Of a stretch of DNA of 64,000 nucleotides, positions 55,226 to 64,000 are shown one piece after another. Position 1 is the stretch's first letter, and each line of letters starts with the position of its first letter. The stretch comes from Dactylonectria macrodidyma (taxonomy: Eukaryota > Ascomycota > Sordariomycetes > Hypocreales > Nectriaceae): the NCBI GenBank assembly GCA_020744425.1, contig JAGMUV010000028.1:744001-808000 (forward strand). The letters are read 5' to 3'. Position numbers and translations under genes: made by a program. Under the pieces are notes generated by a model. It was not told the DNA's origin. It ran no database searches and was given only the letters and a program-made list of their open reading frames with translations.

Positions 55226-55597
55226 ATGGCATTCACGCATTACGCGCCTTCGCCCAGTCAAGAGAGCATCACCCAGCCTTGTTCCCCGCCCTTTTCCTCG
55301 CTGCCTCGCGACCACATGGGTTTACACCACAGCGTTTACCTTTCATTCATGCATAACCTCAAGGCAGTAATTGAAGATGTTTCAGGCCTTCTGCGCTAAA
55401 TTCGAAGAGCGAAGCAATTCACTACTGGACCCGAACGGGAATTCGCTCAAAAGTTTGTCGATAGCTTCCTAGACTCCTGGAATTAGGCGCTCACTGACGC
55501 CACTCTGCTCCCGTGTACAGTGGGTCTAAGTCAAGTCCGGATGGGCCGTCTTCACCGCCGACTGGAGGATCTCCATGAATTGAGTAAAAGAAATAAC
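55226..55597 (+). pseudogene. unknown gene with nonsense changes, cut by the Fot1-like element
   Basis: From ATG at 55226 the frame reads MAFTHYAPSPSQESITQPCS, then HSVYLSFMHNLKAVIEDVSG, a TAA, KQFTTGPEREFAQKFVDSFL, a TAG, then VGLSQVRMGRLHRRLEDLHE up to 14 bp from the transposon. The stops fit CAA to TAA and CAG to TAG. The frame lies 126 bp after the preceding pseudogene on the same strand. No family is recognised. Confidence 0.45.
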
Positions 55598-55612
55598 ATT
55601 ATTATATCTATA

Positions 55613-57471
55613 ACGTGCATGATAAGCATGCCGGTCAAACAAGCTTGCCGGTCAAAAATTATCACCCTCAATCTAGAAATTAAAATAAATACACAACAAA
55701 GCATCTAATCAATTAGAACTAATCGCTATACTCTTCTCCAGACATCGCAATAACTACCTGACATGTTCTTGCGTTATGACCAGTCTTGCCGCATGTTCCA
55801 CAACGCCTTTCCTTCGGTCGCGCTGACCCTCCTTGACCACGATGTCTCGACGATTCGGCCACTAACTGCGCATCAATATCCTTCTGATTAATTACATCCC
55901 TTCCCTTATCTACAGTCATCTTCCCTCCATTCCGTAGGCGGTTTTTTTTGCTCTGCGCCGCTTACTAAGAGTCTCATTTGCCTGTCGAAGGATCTGGTTC
56001 TCAGACTTCAATAATGCCATTTGATGCATTATTGCCTTCGTTCCCTTAGAAAATGACTTAAGCGCGTCAACAATAGATGCTGGAGAGCTGCTCTGGTGCC
56101 TTCTGATTCGTCTTTCAAGGTATTCAGATTGAGAAGTGGCCTCAAGGACGGTCTTTGGCGTCTTGGGCACCCAAGGGTCAGGGAGGCTGGCCTCCTCCTC
56201 GGCGGGTGTTGGAGTCCGTAGCTGCACATCAAGCTTTGATATGACACTTTCCGGGTCCAAAGGAACAAGCCCGGCCCCTCGAAAACCTCCCTTGATATTA
56301 CTTTCCGTCATAGCGGCTTGGTGGGCGGCGTAAAAAGCCGGAAAGAAGTCAGTCTTTGAAACGTGGGTAATCGAGCATCTGATCAACTGCTCAATTTCTC
56401 GACCGTACGCGTTTTTAAGCGGCCCAAAGCACCCTACATCAAGAGGCTGAAGTAGATGAGACGAATGAGGCGGCATACAAAGCGTAATAATGTGGTTCGC
56501 TTCGCAATATTTCTCAAAGTCAACTGAGTGGTGACTTTCGTGCCCATCGAGGATCAGAAGACGATAGCGACCAGTTAATCGGGCCTTAGTGTGCCGGTCA
56601 AAGTGCTTGAGCCACTCAAGGCCTGTCTTATTGTCGGTCCATCCATTTTGAGTCGTCGCAATAGCCCAATCGCCCGGGAGGTTGCTTTCTCGGTACCAGT
56701 TGGCGAGGTGATATTGGCCCGCAACCACAATAAACGGCTGGATCGCCCAGCCTTCCGCATTGATCGCCTGGATGACTGTAACCCACTCCCGATTTCCAGG
56801 CTGCACTGATTTCGGGTTTCCACGCCTTTCTGCACCTGTGACAACCATGCCGCTTGCGATCAGGCCCATCATAAAGCCGGTCTCGTCAAAGTTGTAGATA
56901 TCAGCGAGGGCGACACCATATTTCGCGATTGTGTTCTCCACGAGCCTGAACCAATTGCGAATAATAGTTGGATCTTCGCATTTGGCCCTCTGGTAGTCGT
57001 ATTTACGAAAAAAACGCGTCTTAAGGTCTGATTGTCGCCTGACGAAGTTTGAAGCCCAGCGCTTGCCGACAGGTGACGCGTCGCGGTCGGCGAGCAGTCG
57101 GTTGGCCATTTCTTCAACACCACGCAGTCGCGGGGGAAATCCTCGCGAATCCAGGTCGAGAATGAACTGAACAATGATCTGTTCCTCTAGATCGGATAGT
57201 TTACGTGATTTGGGGATCCAATCGCAACGAGCAGTGACGCCATTCTCTCGGTCAAAGAGAGTACTATACTTGACTTGATAGATCTTTGCGGCGCGTCGGA
57301 GACTTAATTTTGGGTCATTTCGATAGGCTTGAAGCGCAAGAAGGATATTTGCCTCATTATTTGATTGTGGCATCTTGAATGGTTGAGAATTGATTGATTA
57401 AGTAGGAAGATGAAAGGTTGAGGGATTTTTGACCGGCAAGCTTGTTTGACCGGCATGCTTATCATGCACGT
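55613..57471 (-). mobile_element. Fot1/pogo-like DNA transposon E1, nearly intact
   Basis: The 1859-bp element lies between TA dinucleotides (55611-55612, 57472-57473). The terminal inverted repeat is perfect for about 45 bp: ACGTGCATGATAAGC, ATGCCGGTCA, AACAAGC, TTGCCGGTCA. The 10-bp motif thus occurs twice, 17 bp apart, in each end. One transposase on the minus strand and a zinc-knuckle tail fill the element. It is the best-preserved transposon of the window, and its ends are identical, suggesting a young insertion. Confidence 0.95.
55719..57373 (-). CDS. Fot1/pogo transposase (E1) with frameshifted zinc-knuckle tail
   Basis: The main frame (57373-55916, 485 residues) has a psq/CENP-B-type helix-turn-helix (residues 9-50, recognition helix within VKYSTLFDRENG), a second CENP-B-like DNA-binding domain (about 60-125) and a DDE core with D163 (NFDETGF), D276 (LLILDGHESHH) and D312 (SSHLLQPLDVGCF). 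It ends GMEGR. A second frame starting at the overlapping ATG (55919-55719, 66 residues) carries the zinc knuckle CGTCGKTGHNARTC (CX2CX4HX4C). In sister element E2 these parts are in one frame; E1 has one base fewer near 55940 in an A/T run. The core transposase could be active; the tail would need a frameshift or reinitiation at the ATGA overlap. Confidence 0.9.
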
Positions 57472-57473
57472 TA

Positions 57474-58325
57474 GTTATACTAATTATATCATACTTATTA
57501 AGGCTTTAGAAATCCTTGCCAAGGCCTAGAACATTCTTAGTAGCTCGGATCTCGGCTAGAACATCGTAGCTTCCCTTAAGAAAGCCAGAATTTATAACAC
57601 TTATATAATATAGAGCATCTAGTCTTAATCCCTAAGAACGAACGGATCCTTAGCTACTAATAAAGCCGCGTGCTTAAAACAACTTACTGCGAAGTTAGAT
57701 AGCCTCAATCTAGTAAAGCAGTTTTGCTTAGTATTACAACAGTCGTATCTTTAACACAGCCGTGGCCTCTCCTTCCCAAGCATTCAAGCAAGATTTTACT
57801 AGGGGCACGGAGTATGATGATTGAACTCCGATTGTGGATAGTCAGGAAATGACAACCCATTCTACTAATACTGAAACGGCCTCAGTTTGGATACTAACCA
57901 CATCCTAGACATCCTCTGTGCTCGCAAGCCCATGGCCTTTGAGGGATGTAATTAAATTTATATTAACAATGCAACCTCCTTTTGGATCGTCTTCTTTATG
58001 CCTGGACCAACCTCTAACAGATTTCTCAATTATCTTAATTATTAACAATCCCATAACCAAACTCTCTCGTTAGTGAATATAGAGACTTAAGGCTAGCCAG
58101 TCGAGTAGGAATATAATAGTATGGCATTTCAGGAGGATTCAATCTGCCTAGCTCATCTTCTTGCATTCCGCCCTGCCGCAGCGCACCACTACTGCCCCGC
58201 CTCCCGCTTTACTCGACCTTTTCTATGTTAGTTATACCTCTTCCGATTATGCATCATTAATAGCTCGATGATGCGATAATGCTGGGGAAGAGATAGCTTA
58301 GTGGACAGTCGGCTTCTGCTCGTAG
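57474..58325. other. AT-rich intergenic sequence
   Basis: About 850 bp rich in TA, without a supported gene; probably RIP-altered repeat debris. Confidence 0.5.
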
Positions 58326-58376
58326 CAGCCCACTGCTCGCCCCGAGCCGGGGGCGGGGACCGCTTGCAGTGGGCTG
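58326..58376. repeat. GC-rich hairpin, 11-bp perfect arms
   Basis: CAGCCCACTGC (58326-58336) and GCAGTGGGCTG (58366-58376) are perfect inverses around a 29-bp GC-rich loop. It stands out in an AT-rich setting. Function unknown. Confidence 0.5.
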
Positions 58377-58507
58377 GGCCGGGCAGTGCGGACGTAGTGC
58401 GTGGAGGTGCCTCTGCCATGGTACTACATTCATCGTAGTGTGTGTTGGTGGAGTTTCAGGTCTGCAGCTTCGGAACGAAATCTATTTGAAATCATTAAAG
58501 TTAACGG

Positions 58508-58777
58508 ATGGAATTTTCACCGCGCCGAGTCCCATTCTACACTGACTTACCTGAAAAGATTAAACGTCATTACTTGATAAAAGAGGAGCAGTCAGCCACC
58601 GAGGGGCTTATCGGCTCATTTCCGGGGAAACTCGCTGCTATGGATGAGAAGTTTCCGGGTTATAGCCCTGAGAGCAAGCCTGAGACGAGAGCTTCTTCTA
58701 GTCATCTTGGCGATAGTAGTTCCCATTACCCGCCATACCTCGATGAGTATCATACCACTCTGCGGCAACAACTTTAG
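58508..58777 (+). CDS. small open frame, hypothetical
   Basis: An 89-codon frame starting MEFSPRRVPFYTDLPEKIKR and continuing GLIGSFPGKLAAMDEKFPGY and SHLGDSSSHYPPYLDEYHTT. Composition is protein-like (Ser, Tyr, Pro), but there is no known motif, signal peptide or intron. It may be a fragment of an older gene. Confidence 0.25.
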   Translation: MEFSPRRVPFYTDLPEKIKRHYLIKEEQSATEGLIGSFPGKLAAMDEKFPGYSPESKPETRASSSHLGDSSSHYPPYLDEYHTTLRQQL

Positions 58778-58989
58778 TGTAGCCAGGAAGATATACAACG
58801 TAATATGTGCCTTTAGTATTCCCCCAGAGGAGGCAAATTTTCTATCCCAAAGGACAATTTGATGATTGTTATTTTATATCATATCTAACGTACATGTGCA
58901 GTGTGGTGTAAAACGTTTTAAACCCAAATCTAAGTACTGCGCAAAAAAGAGTTTGACAAATTAGGATAAGGGAATCTCGCCGCTTTAAT

Positions 58990-59003
58990 AACCCTAACCC
59001 TAA
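58990..59003 (-). repeat. interstitial telomere-like repeat (two units)
   Basis: AACCCTAACCCTAA, two TTAGGG units on the minus strand. Short enough to arise by chance, but a longer one stands at 37105. Confidence 0.4.
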
Positions 59004-60679
59004 GCTAAGCTTTCCCGCTAACTCCTTCTGCCTGCTTAGGTCTTCTTAGGGCGGCGTAGTAGAATGCAGTCTAATAAAGCTAGCTCATTCCTAGCGGTAC
59101 TTAGATTTGGATTCAAACTTATTACACCCCGCTGTATAATGAGCCCATAAAGTCTCCCTCAATTAAAGGGGCTTCCCCCGCATTTAGGGTACAGGTCCGG
59201 CCCTTTAGCGGGCGATTTGACGAGATTTAACACGCCATCCATTTCCGACACTATTCCTTTGACGCGGCACGCCGAATGCTCTCCGTTAAAGTGACCAGTC
59301 ATCGATAGCCGGCATGTCACGGATGCCACCCGGTGCAGTATGTACGTGGCGACAAGCTTTTGCCAAGACTTCCCCCCACAGGACTGGCGCACATGGAGTG
59401 GAGGAGTGGAGGATCAGAAATCAGGGTTCTTGATTGTGGGCTGGCCCTTCCGGAGTGGACCCTGGCTGCACAAGATATGCTTGAGTGTTATGACCAAGAA
59501 GTGACCACTATGAGATGCCGCCACAGTGCTGCCGGGCTCATGCATCGCCATGATCTTCTGGTTCCGTCACACAATCGAAGGCGATGTAGTACCCGTTGCA
59601 CGAAGCGCTCTTAGGAAGGCGGAATCTATCTTGCAAAGTTTTATAGAGACTAGGGAAGTCGCTCGTGCTTTTGCATAACCCGACTGGGACAGTGCAAGTT
59701 GCCCCTCGGGAGGGCGCCGCCAAGTAGCTTGGCCTCCGAGCTTGGCTCTCAGGGCACACTAGCTTGGCTCTCAGGGCGCACATTCTTTGCGGAGAGAATC
59801 CGTTATTATGTGGTGCTACTCACCTGCCGGCCTCTCCTCTGAGACTAACAAGACATCGGGTCGGCTCACCAACAGGTCGTAAACTGTAAATCGACCCAGC
59901 TGTTCTGTCCCACAGAGCTAGTCGGCAAAGCGGCACGAGCGGATACCCGATGCGGGGGCAGAGGCTGAGATTTGTGGGGATGACTCCGGATAGTGACATC
60001 GAGGATTCGTCCCCCCTTGACGACAACCCAACAACCAAAGGAGGCGAAACCACACGCCAACGGTTTCGCTGTTCAGTATCCATCGAAGGTGTTTGGCACA
60101 TCGTCCAGCCCAATCTGCTACTATAGCAGCCGGATGCGGTGTCATATTGGCTCATCAGAAATCGCTGCCCAACATTGTGGAGAGTGGCATGATGTTCCAT
60201 GGGGAAGGAGGTGGTTTTCTCATATCCAATAACGACCCCAGATTTCGTACTCTTCTTTTGTGCCCCGGAACTTGAAATGCACTTCCGTCACATCCTGAAA
60301 TCCCTCGTTGACCTGAGGAGCCTTAAACCGTGACGCGAATAGATTCTGGATTCATAGACTCGTTAAATGCGCAAACTGCATCATTGTGCTCATACAGCTG
60401 CAAGGGCGTTTTGAACTAGACACAGCGGATGGGCGTTCTTGACTCCTTAGTCAGCTTGATCCAAATAGCTCGAGTGTCAGGGTCGGTATTAGTATTGGCC
60501 GAACAAACCTGTCAGCCGCTTGGATGCGGTATTTGAGGGGTTCAGTGGAGGGATACTAATGGTAATGCAGTCACCTTCCTGGAGATGCTCCTTGGCCGCC
60601 TGAATGCATTTATCACGGCTTTTTAGGGTATTCTAGTAAAGCCTCTCTTACCCCAGGGCTTGAGTATTTCCAGTAAACG
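59004..60679. other. unassigned sequence
   Basis: About 1.7 kb with short open frames on both strands (for example 59820-60200 minus) and no motif. Probably decayed genes; none can be named. Confidence 0.3.
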
Positions 60680-61201
60680 GTGCTTTTCTCGCCCCTGTTA
60701 GGCCGCAAAATAAGACAATATCCTTGTCATTTGTCTGCTCGAACACCTCGAGGGAGTTCACTTGTGGTTCTGAATATTAACACCCTCAACATCGACATCT
60801 CTTTAGGATTCAGCTTGGGCTTTAGCAGAGTTCAGAACATTTCTTTCGAGTCAGTGTCCGGCCAAATTTCGGGCTTCTTGAACGGTTACCTGTCCGATAT
60901 GGCTCACAGTGCGCTGATGTTCTCCCAAATTCTTGTCCGTACTACGAGTGGTAACATCGAGGGATGGCTTCCTTTACCTGACTCGTGTCGAATAATAAGC
61001 GTAAGCGGGATTATCAATGTTAGAGTCCAGGCGTCACGGAACTTTCGACTTTCCGGTCCAAGCAGAGCAGGACCCAGATTATGCACCGAAACTGACAGCG
61101 GACACACCAAGATCAAGGTCCTGGAGTCGACATTCTCGCCATTTCTCCCACCATCAACGCTCCCCAGATCTCACCTGCGGTCTTTTGGCCCTCCGTCATG
61201 A
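60680..61201 (+). pseudogene. fragment of a fungal DUF4097-like repeat protein
   Basis: The frame contains LVVLNINTLNIDISLGFSL, FESVSGQISGFLNGYLSD, LVRTTSGNIEGWLPLPDS and RIISVSGIINVRV. Repeated (T/V)SGxIxG units with alternating hydrophobic residues are typical of beta-solenoid DUF4097-type proteins of fungi. The pattern ends near 61030 and the remainder looks random. Both ends are missing. Confidence 0.4.
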
Positions 61202-61732
61202 TGGAGAATATCGTCAAGCCGCTCAATGTGTATTTAACGCATACAAGGAAGCCATCATCGAGGCGCGCGATACATTGGATGGAGCACATGACGGGCTGAT
61301 GTCTGCTCCCGAGTAGTGCCATTTTAATACTAAGCAGCTTGTGAATAGGAAAATTTCCTGTGCCACAGCCGCTGGTACTGTTCGTATTACTAAAGAACAC
61401 GCTAAGGTAATATCGGAAATACTTCAGGGTCTGGTAGATGAAAAGAATAACTTCCTTTAGTATGGGAACCCTTCTGGAGTGTCCTTTGCCAGTCTTGCAA
61501 ACACGAACACTACTAACAGCATGCTTAAATAGGCTGCTGCTTACTTTAAAAGGAACGTTACCTATCCATTCCCTTAATTCCCAGCTATTAGACCATGTAT
61601 TTAAAGACCTTCCTCCCCCTATTAGAATAGTTAGAAATTAAGAGCTTCTATAACTCTAATTTCCCTTTATATAGTTTAATTATAAGTAATACTTCTTTCT
61701 CTCTACTTATAAAAAATTATAATAAGTACTTA
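61202..61732. other. unassigned, AT-rich towards the transposon
   Basis: No supported gene. The last 100 bp before the element is very AT-rich. Confidence 0.4.
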
Positions 61733-63593
61733 ACGTACTTGATAAGCGAGTGCAACAAACAAGCGAGTGCAACACTTTTCTCAACCTTCAAAATTAAAAC
61801 TTCAATAAAAACACAACAAACCATTCAATCAATTAAAACTAATCGCTATCCTCATCTCCAGAGGTCTCAATCACAGCCTGACAGGTCCTTGCATTATGAC
61901 CAGCCTTTCTACAAGTTCCACAGCGCCTTTCCCTCGGCATCGCCGACCTCCCTCGACCACCACTTCTCGACGATTCAGCTGCTACCTGTGCATCAACATC
62001 TCTCTGATCTATCTCACCCCTTCCCTCATCTACAGTCATCTTCCCTCCTTGACGTAGGCGGGTTCTTTTTGCTCTACGCTGCTTACTAAGAGTCTCATTT
62101 GCCTGTCGAAGGATCTGGTTCTCAGACTTTAATAATGCCATTTGATGCATTATTGCCTTTGTTCCCTTAGAAAATGACTCAAGCGCCTTAAGGATAGATG
62201 CTGGAGAGCTGCTTTGATGCCTTCTCACTTGTCTTTTAAGGTATTCAGACTGCGAACTAGCCTTAAGCACTGTCTTTGGGGTCTTTGAGACCCAAGGGTC
62301 AGGGAGGCCGACCTCCTCTGCAGCCAGTGTTGGAGTCCGTAGCTGCACATTAAGCTTTGATATGACATATTCTGGGTTTAAGGGAACAAGTCCAGCCCCT
62401 CGAAAACCTCCTTTAATATTACTTCTTGTCATAGCGGCTGCGTGGGCAGCGTAGAAGGCTGGGAAGAACTCGGTCTTCGTAACGTGGGTTATAGAGCATC
62501 TGATTAATTGCTCAATTTCTTAACCATAGGCTGTTTTAAGCGGCCCAAAGCACCCGACATCAAGAGGCTAGAGCAGATGAGATGAATGAGGCAGCATATA
62601 AAGCGTAATGATATCATTCTCTTCACAATATTTCTCAAAGTCGACGGAGTGGTGACTTTCGTACCCATCGAGGATCAGAAGACGATAGCGACCGGTCAAT
62701 CGATTATTTGTATGCCGGTCAAAGTGCTTGAGCCACTCAAGACCTGTCTCATTGTCGGTCCAGCCATTTTGAGTCGTCGCAATAGCCCAATCGCCCGGGA
62801 GGTTGCTTTCTCGGTACTAGCTAGCGAGGTGATATTGGCCCGTAACCACGATGAACGGCTGGATCGCCCAGCCTTCTGCATTGATCGCCTGAATGACTAT
62901 AACCCATTCCCGGTTTCTAAGCTGGACTGATTTCGGGTTTCCACGCCTATCTATGCCTATGACGACCATTCTGCTTGCGATTATGCCCATTATAAAGCCG
63001 GTCTCGTCAAAGTTATAGATATTAGCTAGGTCAATACTATATTTCGCGATTGTGTTCTCTACGAGCCGGAACCAGTTGCGAATAATAGTTGGATCTTCGC
63101 ATTTAGCCCTCTGATAGTCGTATTTACGAAAAAAAACGCGTCTTGAGGTCTGATTGTCGCCTGACGAAGTTGGAAGCCCAGCGCTTGCCGACAGGTGACG
63201 CGTCGCGGTCGGCGAGCAGTCGGTTGGCCATTTCTTCAACACCACGCAGTCGCGGGGGAAATCCTCGCGAATCCAGGTCGAGGATGAACTGGACAATGAT
63301 CTGCTCCTCTAGATCGGATAGCTTGCGTGATTTGGGGATAGTATCGCGTCGAGATTGAATGCCCTTCTGTCGGCGATATAAGGTCCAAAAATGGACCTGG
63401 TAGATGCTTGCAGCGCGTCGGGGACTTAATTTTGGGTCATTTTGAAGGGCTTGAAGAGCAAGAAGTATAGAAGCCTCGTTATTAAATTAAGACATGTTTG
63501 GTGGTTGAGAATCAATTGATTAAATGGAAGAAAGAGTGATTGAGAGATTTTTGTTGCACTCGCTTGTTTGTTGCACTCGCTTATCAAGTACGT
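61733..63593 (-). mobile_element. Fot1/pogo-like DNA transposon E2, degraded sister of E1
   Basis: The 1861-bp element lies between TA dinucleotides (61731-61732, 63594-63595). The ends read ACGTACTTGATAAGC, GAGTGCAACA, AACAAGC, GAGTGCAAC: the same scaffold as E1 but with a different 10-bp motif, again doubled at 17-bp spacing in both ends. Internal sequence is about nine-tenths identical to E1 by eye, with many transitions. Confidence 0.95.
61839..63496 (-). pseudogene. Fot1/pogo transposase (E2), stops and a frameshift
   Basis: The copy starts MS, TAA, FNNEASILLALQALQNDPKL, then VHFWTLYRRQKGIQSRRD in the recognition-helix region. From PKSRKLSDLEEQ it is residue-identical to E1 for over 60 residues. 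An extra A in a run near 63130 shifts the frame. The core shows NFDETGFIMGIIASRM (63013 region) and a stop at about 62820, and further stops follow. The last 197 codons (62432-61839) are open and run without a break into the zinc knuckle CGTCRKAGHNARTC, showing that the knuckle is a normal C-terminal domain. Confidence 0.85.
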
Positions 63594-63595
63594 TA

Positions 63596-64000
63596 TGTCT
63601 AATATATTTATATAGTTTTAGTAATGATGTAAGTAAAGTACATATAACGATGTATGTAACATCCTAGCTAGTATTCAGAGCGGGCTGCTAGTTTGCGGAT
63701 TGAATCTTCTCACAAATCATACCTAAACACAAAAGAGGTATCCAGGCCACTAAGAGAATAAGGATATAAAAGTCCAGAATCCTTCCGATCTGCACTAATT
63801 ATAAACCCAAAGTATTAAAGAAGATAACAGTAGATCAGCTCGAGGTTAAAGAATGAATTAGTATAATTAAGCTGTGGGTATTTTAGGGGAACGTCCTAGA
63901 CTGCGGCCTCAATCGTCGTAACTGTTGTCTTCTTAATGCCAGAGTGGTATTCTCTGCAGCCACTTTCTGAATCAAACCGGTCCACGCTCTCGTCGCTCGA
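63596..64000. other. intergenic to window end
   Basis: AT-rich to about 63880, then more GC-rich to the window edge. No supported feature within 405 bp. Confidence 0.4.

Noticed and set aside
59820..60200. Minus-strand 126-codon frame
   Set aside because: Several overlapping frames of similar length exist here and none carries a motif.
1..64000. A giant mobile element with a tyrosine-recombinase captain gene
   Set aside because: No reading frame with tyrosine recombinase (DUF3435) motifs was seen on either strand, and no paired borders could be defined.
1..64000. tRNA or rRNA genes, CRISPR arrays
   Set aside because: No tRNA B-box-like motif with a matching cloverleaf was found by eye, no rRNA sequence, and no regularly spaced repeat array; CRISPR is not expected in a fungus.

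Overview
The window is from a filamentous ascomycete, most likely of the Aspergillus/Penicillium kind. Genes carry short GT..AG introns with CTAAC or CTGAC branch points. Protein families are fungal: an AP-1-like bZIP, a fungal P450, DUF1993, a DUF7053-like protein, a NACHT-type NLR remnant and a lysozyme-like secreted protein. DNA transposons are of fungal pogo/Fot1, Tc1 and hAT types. Many dead genes have stops where CAA, CAG, CGA or TGG would be expected, together with TA-rich blocks. That is the usual signature of repeat-induced point mutation (RIP), so the region looks like subtelomeric or accessory DNA. The genus is inferred, not proven.

Layout. 0-7.3 kb: an RNase III-like gene, then one old gene (minus strand) split by a pogo element (1157-3527) and a hAT element (3834-7068), both with clean target duplications. 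7.6-11.8 kb: a large gene of unknown function broken by a frameshift, and a smaller broken gene cut by a Tc1 element (11761-13146). 13.0-14.5 kb: a segment duplicated at 43.5-44.2 kb, and a TA-flanked MITE. 14.8-22.2 kb: an intact P450 and an intact MDR oxidoreductase among remnants of an alcohol-acetyltransferase-like gene and a zinc-cluster regulator, possibly a decayed metabolite locus. 22.2-25.7 kb: TA-rich, LTR-like and hAT-tail debris. 25.7-26.9 kb: a three-exon bZIP gene. 29.6-31.1 kb: a nitroreductase and an MDR remnant. 31.8-32.4 kb: a ~190-bp inverted repeat.

33.6-37.4 kb: a protein ending in an H2A-like histone fold, next to an HMG-box pseudogene, a basic-secretory-protein peptidase pseudogene, an NLR remnant ending in a G tract and telomere-like repeats, and a hAT fragment. 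38.2-41.6 kb: a fragment paralogous to the 7.6-10.8 kb gene, a frameshifted cysteine-rich/lysozyme-like gene and a DUF1993 gene. 43.5-48.7 kb: duplicated debris, a DUF7053-like gene and a pogo element lacking its DNA-binding end. 50.7-55.6 kb: a secreted protein and two RIP-damaged pseudogenes. 55.6-57.5 and 61.7-63.6 kb: two sister pogo/Fot1 elements, the first nearly intact.

Most intact genes are solitary enzymes or regulators; no shared pathway can be proven. The strongest novel signals are (1) the two sister pogo elements, whose terminal 10-bp motifs and transposase recognition helix differ together while the rest is almost identical, and (2) the protein with a C-terminal H2A-like fold joined to about 400 unknown residues.
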